Notes: a model not told the origin generated them from the sequence alone. Counted from the first letter of the stretch, positions 1-7,375 are shown. The stretch is DNA of 10,272 bases from Firmicutes bacterium CAG:555 (GCA_000431075.1 HF986914.1:1-10272); one strand, 5' to 3'. A program made the numbers and translations.

Positions 1-1727
1 ACCCTATCTACGCCAGTTCCGTCGTCCAAAACGAACTTTAAGAGCTTTTTGGACTTCTTCACAGCTTCGCATTCCTTGACCTTGACGGCACGGAAATCGG
101 ACTTGGAGAAGGTGTCAAAGTCAACAAAATCGGCAAACAGGGGCTCTATCTCGACCTTGGAGAAATCTATCTTCTCCTCCGCTGCGGGTGCGGCGGCGGG
201 AGCTTCGACGGGCTTTTCGGCTCTCTTTTCCATGTCGAGCGGCTTCATTGTCGGGAACAGAATGACATCACGGATCGAGTTCATGCCGGTCAGCAGCATG
301 ACACAGCGGTCGATACCTATGCCGAGACCGCCCGTGGGAGGCATGCCGTACTCGAGAGCATTGATGAAATCGTCGTCCATCATGCCCGCCTCATCGTCGC
401 CCTTGGCACGAAGCTCGACCTGCTTCTGGAAGCGCTGCTTCTGGTCGATGGGGTCGTTGAGCTCGGAGAAAGCATTGCCCATCTCACTACGGCAGATAAA
501 CAGCTCAAAGCGCTCGGTGAGCCTGTGGTCCTTGGGGCTGCGCTTTGCAAGCGGGGAAACATCAACAGGATGCATGGTGATGAAGGTCGGCTGGATGAGC
601 TTTTCCTCGACGAGCTGGTCAAAGCTCTCGTACAGGGCGTGACCCCAAGTGGGCTCGACCTTATCCATGTCGACACCGGCAGCCTTTGCGGCTGCAACGG
701 CTTCGGCATCGCCCTCGATAGTCATGAAGTCAACGCCGACATATTTCTTGACAGCCTCCGCCATGGTCAGACGCTGCCAGCCCGGGGTGAGGTCAATAGT
801 CTCGCCCTGCCAATTGCACTCATAGGTGCCGAGGATGGACATTGCTGCACCCGAGAGCAGGTCCTCAAAAAGATCCATCATGTCGTTGAAGTCGGCATAG
901 GACTGATAAAGCTCAACGGTGGTAAACTCCGGATTGTGCTTGGTGTCCATGCCCTCGTTGCGGAAGATGCGGCCTATCTCATAGACACGCTCAATGCCGC
1001 CGACGATGAGGCGCTTGAGGTTGAGCTCCGTTGCAATGCGCAGGAACATGTCGATATCAAGGGTATTGTGATGGGTAATGAACGGTCTTGCGGTAGCACC
1101 GCCGGAGATGGTGTTGAGAACCGGTGTCTCGACCTCCATGAAGCCGCGGCCGTCAAGGAACGAGCGGACATAGCTTATAAACTTCGAGCGTATCTCGAAA
1201 TTGCGGCGGCTCTCGTCGCTCATGATGAGGTCAACGTAGCGCTGGCGGTATTTAAGCTCGGTATTGGTCATGCCGTGGAACTTCTCGGGCAGCGGACGCA
1301 GGCTCTTTGAAAGCAGCGTTACGCCCTTGACATGCACGGATATCTCCTCGGTCTTGGTCTTGAACACGAAGCCCGTCACGCCGATGATATCGCCGATATC
1401 ATATTTTCTGAAATCGGCAAATTCCTGCTCGGACACATCATCCTTGCGGATATACAGCTGGAGCTGGCCACGGTCATCCTTGATGTGGCAGAATATTGCC
1501 TTTCCCATGCCACGCTTGGACATTATGCGGCCTGCGACTTGAACGGTCTTGCCGTCGAACGCATCGTAATCGGCCTTGATATCGGCAGAATATGCGCTTC
1601 GAACAAATTTGGTCTGCTCAAAGGGGTCTCTGCCCTCCTGCTGGAGAGCCGTAAGCTTATCACGGCGAACCTGCAGGATCTCGGAAAGCTCCTGTGCAGG
1701 TGCCTCATTGGTCTTAATATCGCTCAT
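1..1727 (-). CDS. lysS: Lysyl-tRNA synthetase (class II) with C-terminal tRNA-binding domain, 3' end beyond window
   Basis: Charges tRNA-Lys with lysine in the cytoplasm. 575 codons are visible and the frame is still open at the left edge, so the C-terminus is missing. Residues about 62-140 form the OB-fold anticodon-binding domain. The class IIb catalytic core follows: motif 2 has RNEGMDTKHNPEFT at about 256-269, and motif 3 has GLGIGIDR at 467-474. A normal bacterial LysRS ends soon after the FPTMKP segment (491-496). Here the protein continues through an Ala/Pro/Glu linker (about 500-520) into a segment from about 530 resembling the EMAPII/Trbp111 tRNA-binding domain also found at the end of many MetRS (FADFVDFDTFSKSDFRAVKV, then KKSKKLLKFVLDDGTG). 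The start is ATG at 1727, with GAGGG about 5 bases upstream and the greA stop 14 bases upstream, so it is probably cotranscribed with greA. The enzyme call is very secure; the appended domain is an inference from its pattern. Confidence 0.96.
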   Translation of the reverse strand, partial: MSDIKTNEAPAQELSEILQVRRDKLTALQQEGRDPFEQTKFVRSAYSADIKADYDAFDGKTVQVAGRIMSKRGMGKAIFCHIKDDRGQLQLYIRKDDVSEQEFADFRKYDIGDIIGVTGFVFKTKTEEISVHVKGVTLLSKSLRPLPEKFHGMTNTELKYRQRYVDLIMSDESRRNFEIRSKFISYVRSFLDGRGFMEVETPVLNTISGGATARPFITHHNTLDIDMFLRIATELNLKRLIVGGIERVYEIGRIFRNEGMDTKHNPEFTTVELYQSYADFNDMMDLFEDLLSGAAMSILGTYECNWQGETIDLTPGWQRLTMAEAVKKYVGVDFMTIEGDAEAVAAAKAAGVDMDKVEPTWGHALYESFDQLVEEKLIQPTFITMHPVDVSPLAKRSPKDHRLTERFELFICRSEMGNAFSELNDPIDQKQRFQKQVELRAKGDDEAGMMDDDFINALEYGMPPTGGLGIGIDRCVMLLTGMNSIRDVILFPTMKPLDMEKRAEKPVEAPAAAPAAEEKIDFSKVEIEPLFADFVDFDTFSKSDFRAVKVKECEAVKKSKKLLKFVLDDGTGVDR

Positions 1728-1741
1728 ATGTTTCCCTCGAA

Positions 1742-2230
1742 TCAAGTATTTTCTACGGAAAGAATCTCAAAATGCAGCTCGCCTGCGGGGGCATCGACAT
1801 TGATCTTATCGCCTGCGACATGGCCGTACAGGCCTCTGCCGAAGGGAGAGTCGTCAGATACTTTACCATCCATGGGGTTTGCTTCCTGCGAGCCGACAAT
1901 GGTGTATGTTTCTTCATAGTCATCGTCAAGGTCACGGACCTTGACAACGCTGCCGAGAGTAACAGCGCCCTTGGCTGCGCCTGTATCGACCTTTTCAACG
2001 ATCTCTGCATTTTCAAGCAAAACCTTTATCTCGGCTATCTTGGAGTAGAGCTTGCCCTGCTCGGTTTTTGCCTCATCATATTCGCTGTTCTCGGACAAAT
2101 CGCCGAAGCTGCGTGCCTCTTTGATCTGCTCGGAAACTTCCTTTGCCTTGTCGGTCTCGAGGTACTGAAGCTCCTCTTTAAGGGCGTCATAACGCTCCTG
2201 ACTCATTTTAAATCTGCTGTCGGTAGCCAT
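1742..2230 (-). CDS. greA: Transcription elongation factor GreA
   Basis: 162 residues, the usual GreA length. It binds the RNA polymerase secondary channel and stimulates cleavage of backtracked transcripts. The N-terminal coiled coil spans about 10-80 and carries the diagnostic tip loop GDLSENSEYD (43-52), with the acidic residues D44 and E47 that help coordinate the catalytic metal. The C-terminal FKBP-like domain spans about 85-160 and includes a variant of the conserved SPxGxxL segment (SPFGRGLYGHVAGD, 128-141). The ATG at 2230 is preceded by AAAGGAG with an 8-base spacing. The stop lies 14 bases before lysS and the start 49 bases after the S41 protease stop. No separate promoter is obvious, so it looks like an internal member of the ftsEX-ctp-greA-lysS cluster. 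Confidence 0.96.
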   Translation of the reverse strand: MATDSRFKMSQERYDALKEELQYLETDKAKEVSEQIKEARSFGDLSENSEYDEAKTEQGKLYSKIAEIKVLLENAEIVEKVDTGAAKGAVTLGSVVKVRDLDDDYEETYTIVGSQEANPMDGKVSDDSPFGRGLYGHVAGDKINVDAPAGELHFEILSVENT

Positions 2231-2279
2231 AATGCGGTCTCCTTTATAATAAATTGCTTAATTTTTATCCTATCACCCG

Positions 2280-3443
2280 TCAGCCGAGTGCATTTATCGC
2301 CGTTTCAAGCTGTTTATCCGTCTTTTCATCGTCCTGCGCCACGGCTATATCGGGGGTCACGCCACCCGCTTCGGCGAGGTCGACTCTGTTGGGAGTGAGG
2401 TACTTATGGGTCGAGATATGGACGGCACTTCCGTCGGAAAGCTCAAGCGTTATCTGGCTACGAGCCTTGCCGGTGGTCTGTTCGCCGACGACAGTCGCCC
2501 AGTTGTACTCCTGCAGGGCGGCTGCAAAAAACTCCGCCGCACTGTAAGAGTTGCCGTTAACGAGCACGATCATCTTGTTTTTAAGGCTGACCTTGTCCGA
2601 GGTCTGCACAGTTTCTTTTCCGCTCTTATCGACGCTGATGAACAAATCACCTTCGGGCAGAATGTAGTCGAGCAGATCGACAAGCTCGGTGAGCAGACCG
2701 CCGGGGTTATTACGGACATCAAAGATGAAAGAGGTCGCACCGGTCTGCAGAAGCTGCTCTATCGCCTTTTTTGTGTTTTCGCTGGAGCCTGCCTCAAAAT
2801 TGCTTATCTTGATATAGCCGATATTGCCATCAAGAAGCCTTGAGCTTACAGGGTTTTTGTAGATTATCTCGCAGGCAACGGTAACGGTTTTGGTGTCTCC
2901 GCCGCTTTCAAGGGTCATGGGAAAGTCCTTATTGACCTTCGAGCGGATGAGAAGGCTCACATCCTCAAGGGTCTTATCGGAAACATCCTCGCCGTCTATG
3001 GCGGTTATAATATCGCCGACGGCTATGCCTGCGTTTGCGGCGGGGCTTGACTCTTCAACGGAGAACACCTCAAACTCGCCGCTGCTGTTGACCTTCACGC
3101 TCACTCCGATGCCGGAGTATTCATTTGAGCTTGAAAGCTTGTACGCCTCGTACTCCTCAGCGTTCATGAAGTAGCTCCATTTATCGCCGATACTTTTTAC
3201 CATTGCCGCCGCTGCGGCATTGTACAGCTCGTTATAATCGGCATCGCCGATGTAATTATCATCTATGATTTTCTCAATCTCAACGTAACGTCTTGCATCG
3301 TCAAGATACTGCTTTGAGCCAAACCCGCCAATTGCGGCGACATAGGTCAAAATGGCAGTGACTATGGCGACTGCAAGACAAGCTATTATAAGGTGAGTCA
3401 GCTTGATTTTGTTGTCGAAGTTCGGCAGTTTCCCTTTTTTCAA
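2280..3443 (-). CDS. C-terminal processing peptidase (S41 family, PDZ-containing)
   Basis: A membrane-anchored serine protease of the CtpA/CtpB/Prc type, expected to act outside the cytoplasmic membrane on envelope proteins. From the chosen start it is 387 residues: a single N-terminal transmembrane anchor at about 16-38, a PDZ domain at about 108-191, then the S41 catalytic domain. The catalytic set is S301 (in NGNSYSAAE), K326 (in TTGKARSQ) and Q330; their spacing (25 and 4) matches B. subtilis CtpB. I chose TTG at 3443 because GGAAAGGGG lies 8 bases upstream and the protein then begins MKKGKL, a normal anchor start. The alternative GTG at 3473 adds 10 residues, has no ribosome binding site and begins beside a large inverted repeat. 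It follows ftsEX, so a role in cell-wall remodelling is plausible, but the substrate is unknown. Confidence 0.93.
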   Translation of the reverse strand: MKKGKLPNFDNKIKLTHLIIACLAVAIVTAILTYVAAIGGFGSKQYLDDARRYVEIEKIIDDNYIGDADYNELYNAAAAAMVKSIGDKWSYFMNAEEYEAYKLSSSNEYSGIGVSVKVNSSGEFEVFSVEESSPAANAGIAVGDIITAIDGEDVSDKTLEDVSLLIRSKVNKDFPMTLESGGDTKTVTVACEIIYKNPVSSRLLDGNIGYIKISNFEAGSSENTKKAIEQLLQTGATSFIFDVRNNPGGLLTELVDLLDYILPEGDLFISVDKSGKETVQTSDKVSLKNKMIVLVNGNSYSAAEFFAAALQEYNWATVVGEQTTGKARSQITLELSDGSAVHISTHKYLTPNRVDLAEAGGVTPDIAVAQDDEKTDKQLETAINALG

Positions 3444-3463
3444 GTTGCTTTCCCCTTTCCCGA

Positions 3464-3492
3464 TATGTAGCACGATTGACTGGCAGTCTCAA
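3464..3492 (-). promoter_or_regulatory. Possible weak promoter for the S41 protease
   Basis: On the minus strand TTGAGA (3487-3492) is followed after 17 bases by TACATA (3464-3469), preceded by TGC as in extended -10 promoters. The -10 match is poor. The TTGAGA sits at the centre of a perfect inverted repeat, so if this is a promoter the repeat could be its operator. Transcription would start just before the ribosome binding site of the TTG start. This is speculative, since the gene is also likely read from upstream. Confidence 0.25.
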
Positions 3493-3506
3493 TGACTGCC
3501 AGTCAA
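3476..3506. repeat. Perfect 13-bp inverted repeat with 5-base loop
   Basis: Arms TTGACTGGCAGTC (3476-3488) and GACTGCCAGTCAA (3494-3506) are exact reverse complements separated by TCAAT. The repeat lies 17 bases after the stop of the small secreted-protein gene and just before the S41 protease. On the minus strand it has no U-tract, so it is not a canonical intrinsic terminator for the ftsX transcript. On the plus strand it is followed only by a weak TCTATTTTAT. It could be an operator, an mRNA processing or stability hairpin, or a factor-dependent attenuator. Confidence 0.85.
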
Positions 3507-3523
3507 GTCTATTTTATGAATAT

Positions 3524-3700
3524 TCAGCCGGCGTATTCGCTTACCGAGCAAACATGGGTATTATGTGTAGGCAATTCATGCGTTTCATGAGCACAAGCCA
3601 AGGTACCCGCAGCAAGGGGGAGCACACTTACCACAAGGCTCAACACCATTACCAAAGCGAGAATAAGCGCAAGAATTGATACAACGAATTTTCTGTTCAT
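3524..3700 (-). CDS. Small secreted His/Cys-rich protein between ftsX and ctp
   Basis: A 58-residue open frame that automatic calling easily misses. ATG at 3700 has GAGGAG 6 bases upstream, overlapping the ftsX stop region, so translation is probably coupled. The N-terminus is a textbook export signal: MNRK, then a hydrophobic stretch (5-31), then small residues (AAGTLACA). Cleavage after A35 or A37 is plausible; a cysteine at 36 after TLA makes a poor lipobox. The rest is only about 21 residues but contains H38, H41, H46, H49, C36 and C51, reminiscent of CxHxH-type metal-binding repeats. In many Firmicutes ftsX is followed by an M23-type or coiled-coil hydrolase with a similar signal peptide, so this could be a remnant keeping only the signal, or a genuine small secreted peptide. 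The frame, signal and start are visible; the function is unknown. Confidence 0.68.
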   Translation of the reverse strand: MNRKFVVSILALILALVMVLSLVVSVLPLAAGTLACAHETHELPTHNTHVCSVSEYAG

Positions 3701-3710
3701 TTTATTCTCC

Positions 3711-4598
3711 TCAGACCTTGAGATAATTCCTGATAGCTATCGTACCGCCGAATGCGCCGACTATAACGCCGACAGCCATAAACACACCCAGCACGAACGG
3801 CCAAAGCTCCGTGAACGGAACGATCTGAATGAACGATATTGCAAGGCTTGAAGATATCTTTGACTCAAGAGCCGTATACAGTCCCCACTGCGCAAGGAAT
3901 GCCAGTCCGCCGCCGACAATGCCGAGGATCAGGCCCTCAACAACAAACGGGCAGCGAATGAAGCTGTTTGATGCGCCGACCATCTTCATTATCGCTATCT
4001 CTTCCCTTCTGCCGAAGGTTGCAAGCTTGATGGTATTGGACATAATAAACAGGGACACAAAAACGAGGACGACTATTAGCGCAAGCGACACGACGCTGAC
4101 GACATTCCGAACCGAGATGAACTTGTCGGCATAGTCGAGGGGGGCGTTTACCTTGACGATACCGTCAATTTCGCCGATGGCGGCCTGTGTCTGCGCCATT
4201 TTGCTCAGGTCAACAAGCTGAATGACAAAACGATGGCGGAACACTTCGTCGTCTATGCCTTCCATAAGGCTTTTATCGTACTTTTCCATAAACTCTTCCT
4301 TGGCTTCGGTGCGGCTCACAAACTCAACGCTTGCGACATTATCGATCGCCTCGATCTTGGTCTGGAGCTTTGCCGATGCATCCTGTGCGCTCATGGATTC
4401 GTCAACATAAGCGAGAATCTGATTCTGATTGCCTATGTCGTCGATTATGTTATTTACATTGATATCAAGAAGCGTGAAGCTGCCCATTACTATAAGGCAG
4501 GCAATGATTATCGTGACCGAGGCAAAGGACATAAAGCCATGCGTAAATATATTTCGGAAGCCCTCGCCTATCAAATATCCGTATCTATTCAACTTCAT
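3711..4598 (-). CDS. ftsX: Cell division ABC transporter-like permease FtsX
   Basis: Membrane partner of FtsE; the complex does not transport a known substrate but transmits ATPase activity across the membrane to activate peptidoglycan hydrolases. From the chosen start it is 295 residues, normal for the family. There are four transmembrane segments (about 22-44, 165-187, 218-240, 263-287), with the large extracellular domain (45-164) between the first two. The FtsX/MacB-type cytoplasmic loop before the third helix is visible (FGRREEIAIMKMVGAS, 195-210). The start MKLNRYGYLIGEGFRNI resembles Gram-positive FtsX proteins and overlaps the end of ftsE by 14 bases. A GTG at 4625 would add nine residues but lacks a good ribosome binding site. 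It is translationally coupled to ftsE. Confidence 0.95.
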   Translation of the reverse strand: MKLNRYGYLIGEGFRNIFTHGFMSFASVTIIIACLIVMGSFTLLDINVNNIIDDIGNQNQILAYVDESMSAQDASAKLQTKIEAIDNVASVEFVSRTEAKEEFMEKYDKSLMEGIDDEVFRHRFVIQLVDLSKMAQTQAAIGEIDGIVKVNAPLDYADKFISVRNVVSVVSLALIVVLVFVSLFIMSNTIKLATFGRREEIAIMKMVGASNSFIRCPFVVEGLILGIVGGGLAFLAQWGLYTALESKISSSLAISFIQIVPFTELWPFVLGVFMAVGVIVGAFGGTIAIRNYLKV

Positions 4599-5277
4599 AA
4601 CTGTAGTACCCATCCATTCCGTCACTGATCAGGTGGCCGCCGTCAATGGCGATGACACGCTTGGAGAATGCGTTGACCAGTTCCTTCTCGTGGGTTACCA
4701 CCAAAATGGTAGTACCCATCTCGTTTATCTTCTCAAGCAGGAGCATCAGCTCAAGGCTGCGCACAGGGTCGAGGTTGCCGGTAGGCTCATCGGCGATGAT
4801 CATGGTAGGATTGTTGACAAGCGCCCTTGCAATGGCAACACGCTGCTGCTCGCCGCCGGAAAGCTCGGCAGGCAGGCGCTTTTCACGGCCGTCAAGACCG
4901 ACGAGCTCCAAAACATGCGGCACTCTCGCCTTTATCTCCCTGTTCGACGCACCGACAACACGCATTGCGAATGCGACATTGTCATAGACCGTCATGTTCT
5001 CGATAAGACGGAAGTCCTGGAAGATAACGCCCAGCGTTCTGCGCATTTTTGGCATCTTGCGGCGCTTTATCTCGCCCATATTGAAGCCGTTGACGATGAC
5101 CTTTCCGTCGGACGGTCTGATCTCGCCGGTGAGCAGCTTGATTATCGTGGTCTTACCGGAGCCGGACGGACCGACGAGGAAGGCAAACTCACCCTCATTG
5201 ATGGTCAGGCTGAAATTATCCAGTGCAGCGACATCGCTGTTTTCATAGACCATCGTTACATTCTTCATTTGAACCAT
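4585..5277 (-). CDS. ftsE: Cell division ATP-binding protein FtsE
   Basis: Cytoplasmic ABC ATPase of the FtsEX complex. 230 residues, typical length. Motifs seen in order: Walker A GPSGSGKT (36-43), Q-loop Q87 in IFQDFRL, ABC signature LSGGEQQR (139-146), Walker B with DEPTGNLDP (163-171), and the switch histidine H196 in VVTHEKEL. The DFRLI segment after the Q-loop is characteristic of FtsE among ABC ATPases. The ATG at 5277 has AGGAGG about 7 bases upstream, one of the best ribosome binding sites in the window. It starts 47 bases after the regulator stop and overlaps ftsX, so regulator, ftsE and ftsX likely form one transcript. Confidence 0.97.
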   Translation of the reverse strand: MVQMKNVTMVYENSDVAALDNFSLTINEGEFAFLVGPSGSGKTTIIKLLTGEIRPSDGKVIVNGFNMGEIKRRKMPKMRRTLGVIFQDFRLIENMTVYDNVAFAMRVVGASNREIKARVPHVLELVGLDGREKRLPAELSGGEQQRVAIARALVNNPTMIIADEPTGNLDPVRSLELMLLLEKINEMGTTILVVTHEKELVNAFSKRVIAIDGGHLISDGMDGYYSYEVE

Positions 5278-5324
5278 AGGTTTTCCTCCTGAGGTTTTGC
5301 TTGGCAGGCTGCCCTGCCGATTTT

Positions 5325-6419
5325 TCAGCGACCGTTATTGTTCACCGAGTCGAGATACTGCTTGACCATCATTGCGACCTTGAAGACTATCGCATGGTCA
5401 AACTCACGCAGATCGAGCCCCGTCAACTTCTTGATCTTCTCAAGACGGTACACGAGCGTATTGCGGTGGACATACAGCTTGCGTGATGTTTCGGATACAT
5501 TCAGGTTGTTTTCAAAAAACTTATTAATGGTCTCAAGCGTATCCTCATCGAGAGTCTCAAGCGGGTTCTTCTTAAAGACCTCGTTCAGGAACATCTCGCA
5601 AAGAGTTGTAGGCAGCTGATATATGATTCGGCCGATGCCGAGGTTTTCGTAGCTGATGATAGTCTTTTCCGAGTCGAACACACGGCCGACATCAATGGCT
5701 ATCTGTGCTTCCTTATATCTGTCGGCAAGCTCTCTTAAATGTCTCGCCGTTGTGCCGATGCCGATTATGCAGTTGATCTGAAGCTCTGCTTCAAGTGTTT
5801 TTTCAATGCTCTCGGCAATGGCCTTTACCTCACTGCTGTTGTCACCGTTGGGAAGCTCCTTGATGACGACCATGTCAGCCTCATTGACGCTAATTACAAA
5901 ATCATGCTGTCTGTCGGTAAACATATTCTGCAGAACCTCAACGGCTGCGACATCGGTACGCTCGACCTGACGCACCAAAAGCAGTGCCCTCGGAACATCC
6001 GGCACAAAGTGCAGCTCCTTCGTTCTTACATAAACATCACCGGGCAGAATATTATCTGAAATAATGCTCTTCAAAAAGGCCGCCTTATTGTACTTTTCCT
6101 CGTAATTGGTCTTTGCCTCATTGAATGCAACGGCAGCCATCATGCAGCTGACCCTCGCAAGTTCATCGCAGCCTTCCACGAAGACCGCATAATCAAACTT
6201 AGCGGCATTAGAACCAAGGATTTTATAGGTGCGCTGATTGCTCACATAAACAGGCTCGGACGCATCGTAATTATAGCTCTGGAAGTCCTCAAGGCGTGAA
6301 CCTATCATGGGAAGCTCGCTGCAGGTGATGACAAACCCCTGCTCGTCTATAACGCCGATGCATCTGTCGGTTGCTTCCTTTATCTGAATTATGACACTTT
6401 GAAAAATCCTGCTGGACAT
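5325..6419 (-). CDS. CdaR/PucR-type transcriptional regulator with C-terminal HTH
   Basis: A 364-residue regulator whose C-terminus (about 295-352) is the PucR/CdaR-type helix-turn-helix: an FFENNLNVSETSRKLYVHRN segment (301-320), then TLVYRLEKIKKLTGLDLREF. This domain is shared by sugar-diacid (CdaR) and purine-catabolism (PucR) regulators. The middle (about 120-260) fits the GGDEF-like region of these proteins without a GGDEF motif. The N-terminal part (1-115) looks like a ligand-sensing domain; VIDEQGFVITCS (23-34) resembles the sensory segment of CdaR. ATG at 6419 has GGGGAGG 7 bases upstream and a clear promoter further up. It is the first gene of the cluster leading into ftsE. The ligand is unknown, and linkage to ftsEX rather than a catabolic operon is unusual. 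Confidence 0.88.
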   Translation of the reverse strand: MSSRIFQSVIIQIKEATDRCIGVIDEQGFVITCSELPMIGSRLEDFQSYNYDASEPVYVSNQRTYKILGSNAAKFDYAVFVEGCDELARVSCMMAAVAFNEAKTNYEEKYNKAAFLKSIISDNILPGDVYVRTKELHFVPDVPRALLLVRQVERTDVAAVEVLQNMFTDRQHDFVISVNEADMVVIKELPNGDNSSEVKAIAESIEKTLEAELQINCIIGIGTTARHLRELADRYKEAQIAIDVGRVFDSEKTIISYENLGIGRIIYQLPTTLCEMFLNEVFKKNPLETLDEDTLETINKFFENNLNVSETSRKLYVHRNTLVYRLEKIKKLTGLDLREFDHAIVFKVAMMVKQYLDSVNNNGR

Positions 6420-6480
6420 TGCTTTTCCTCCCCTGGCAGTATGGGTATTTTAACGATAGTCTCGCAATGATACTTTCAAC

Positions 6481-6509
6481 ATAATAATACTTTTTTGTGC
6501 GTTTTTCAA
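6481..6509 (-). promoter_or_regulatory. Sigma-A-like promoter for regulator-ftsEX cluster
   Basis: On the minus strand TTGAAA (6504-6509) and TATTAT (6481-6486) are separated by exactly 17 bases in an AT-rich region. Transcription would start near 6474, giving a leader of about 55 bases before the regulator ATG at 6419. This is the best promoter found upstream of the whole regulator-ftsE-ftsX-ctp-greA-lysS cluster. Confidence 0.7.
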
Positions 6510-6540
6510 TAGAAAAGTATGTGAAATTTGTGGACTTTTC

Positions 6541-6571
6541 AAAAAAAGCGATAATTCCGTTGCTATATTGC
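6541..6571 (-). terminator. Weak candidate terminator after the pseudouridine synthase
   Basis: Downstream of the pseudouridine synthase stop, the minus strand reads an imperfect hairpin (GCAATA pairing with TATCGC with one mismatch, 6548-6571) followed by seven Ts (6541-6547). The stem is short and its loop is 12 bases, so termination may be inefficient. Confidence 0.3.
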
Positions 6572-6594
6572 CCAAAAATCTGAGCAAAATTTGT

Positions 6595-7308
6595 CTATTT
6601 TCCCTTCATCACTCTGCACAATTCATCCGCCGTAAGTGGGCGGTAATCGCCGGGTTTCAGCCCCTCATCAAGCTCCAGACCACCTATACTAAGGCGTTTT
6701 AACTCAGTCACAGGCTTGCCTCTTGATGCAAGCATACGCTTGACCTGATGATACTTGCCCTCCATAACAGTCACAAGACAGCTTCCATCGGAGCAAAGCT
6801 CAAGTCCCGCCGGCAGGCACTGCGTTCCGTCGGCGAGCGTAATGCCCTGCGCAAAGGCTGCTATGTCGTCGGTATTTACGGGTGATTGGGTATGTGCGTG
6901 ATAAACCTTCATGATCTTTGACTTCGGAGAGATCACCCTGTGCGCAAAGTCGCCGTCGTCGGTTATTATAAGCAAGCCGGTAGTGTCCTTATCAAGTCTG
7001 CCAACGGGAAATAGGTCAAATTTTCTATGCTCCGGCGACAACAGATCAAGTACGGTTCTCTGTCGGCCATCATCTGTTGCCGACAGCACTCCGGCAGGCT
7101 TATTCAGCATAAAGTACCTATACTTTTCATATTTTAGAACAGCGCCGTCAATCGAGACAACTGCTTGCGCAGGGTCTATCTTCGCTTCGGGTGCTGCTGC
7201 AACGGCACCGTTTACGGATATTCTGCCCGCCTTAATCATCTGCTTGATTTCCCTGCGTGAAGCTGCACCGCAGTCGGAAATATATTTGTCAAGTCTCATA
7301 AATGGCAT
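6595..7308 (-). CDS. RsuA-family rRNA pseudouridine synthase
   Basis: Isomerises uridine to pseudouridine in ribosomal RNA; RsuA itself modifies 16S rRNA position 516. 237 residues, normal for the family. An S4 RNA-binding domain occupies about 4-50 (MRLDKYISDCGAASRREIKQ, then RISVNG). The catalytic domain holds the family signature GRLDKDTTGL at 103-112, with D106 the expected nucleophile, and the MLNKPAGVLS segment (67-76). The end contains the typical EGKYHQVKRM stretch. ATG at 7308 has AAAGGTGA four bases upstream; the next in-frame ATG three codons on is less well placed. A promoter with a perfect TATAAT lies directly upstream, so it seems monocistronic. RsuA against RluB/E/F specificity cannot be settled by eye. 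Confidence 0.93.
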   Translation of the reverse strand: MPFMRLDKYISDCGAASRREIKQMIKAGRISVNGAVAAAPEAKIDPAQAVVSIDGAVLKYEKYRYFMLNKPAGVLSATDDGRQRTVLDLLSPEHRKFDLFPVGRLDKDTTGLLIITDDGDFAHRVISPKSKIMKVYHAHTQSPVNTDDIAAFAQGITLADGTQCLPAGLELCSDGSCLVTVMEGKYHQVKRMLASRGKPVTELKRLSIGGLELDEGLKPGDYRPLTADELCRVMKGK

Positions 7309-7323
7309 AAAATCACCTTTGCG

Positions 7324-7352
7324 ATTATAACATAAAGTATAATAAATTTGAA
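7324..7352 (-). promoter_or_regulatory. Sigma-A-like promoter of the pseudouridine synthase gene
   Basis: On the minus strand TTCAAA (7347-7352) and a perfect TATAAT (7324-7329) are 17 bases apart. The predicted start, near 7317, falls at or inside the AAAGGTGA ribosome binding site, so the 5' leader would be only about 9 bases. Confidence 0.65.
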
Positions 7353-7363
7353 TACAAAAAGGC

Positions 7364-7369
7364 TATAAT
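7364..7369 (+). promoter_or_regulatory. TATAAT element immediately before the DUF4830 gene
   Basis: A perfect TATAAT on the plus strand ends 6 bases before the ATG at 7376, so transcription from it would begin at about the start codon. No recognisable -35 or TGn extension accompanies it. A second plus-strand TATAAT (7338-7343) would give a leader of about 25 bases. Which, if either, is used cannot be decided here. Confidence 0.35.
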
Positions 7370-7375
7370 ATAAGT

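Noticed and set aside
525..1310. Long plus-strand open frame of 261 codons
   Set aside because: It is antisense to the LysRS core, whose class II motifs are unmistakable. The frame stays open because of codon bias and has no ribosome binding site or recognisable domain.
1772..2398. Plus-strand open frame of 208 codons opposite greA
   Set aside because: Antisense to a complete GreA; it crosses the greA/protease junction and shows no coherent domain.
3444..3473. GTG at 3473 as the start of the S41 protease
   Set aside because: It has no ribosome binding site; the TTG at 3443 has GGAAAGGGG at good spacing and gives a more typical anchor N-terminus.
3476..3679. Plus-strand 67-codon frame between ftsX and the S41 protease
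   Set aside because: It starts at TTG inside the inverted repeat with no ribosome binding site. The opposite strand has a good ribosome binding site and a signal peptide.
4429..5292. Plus-strand open frame of 287 codons opposite ftsE and the start of ftsX
   Set aside because: Shadow of ftsE, which has every ABC ATPase motif and an AGGAGG site on the minus strand.
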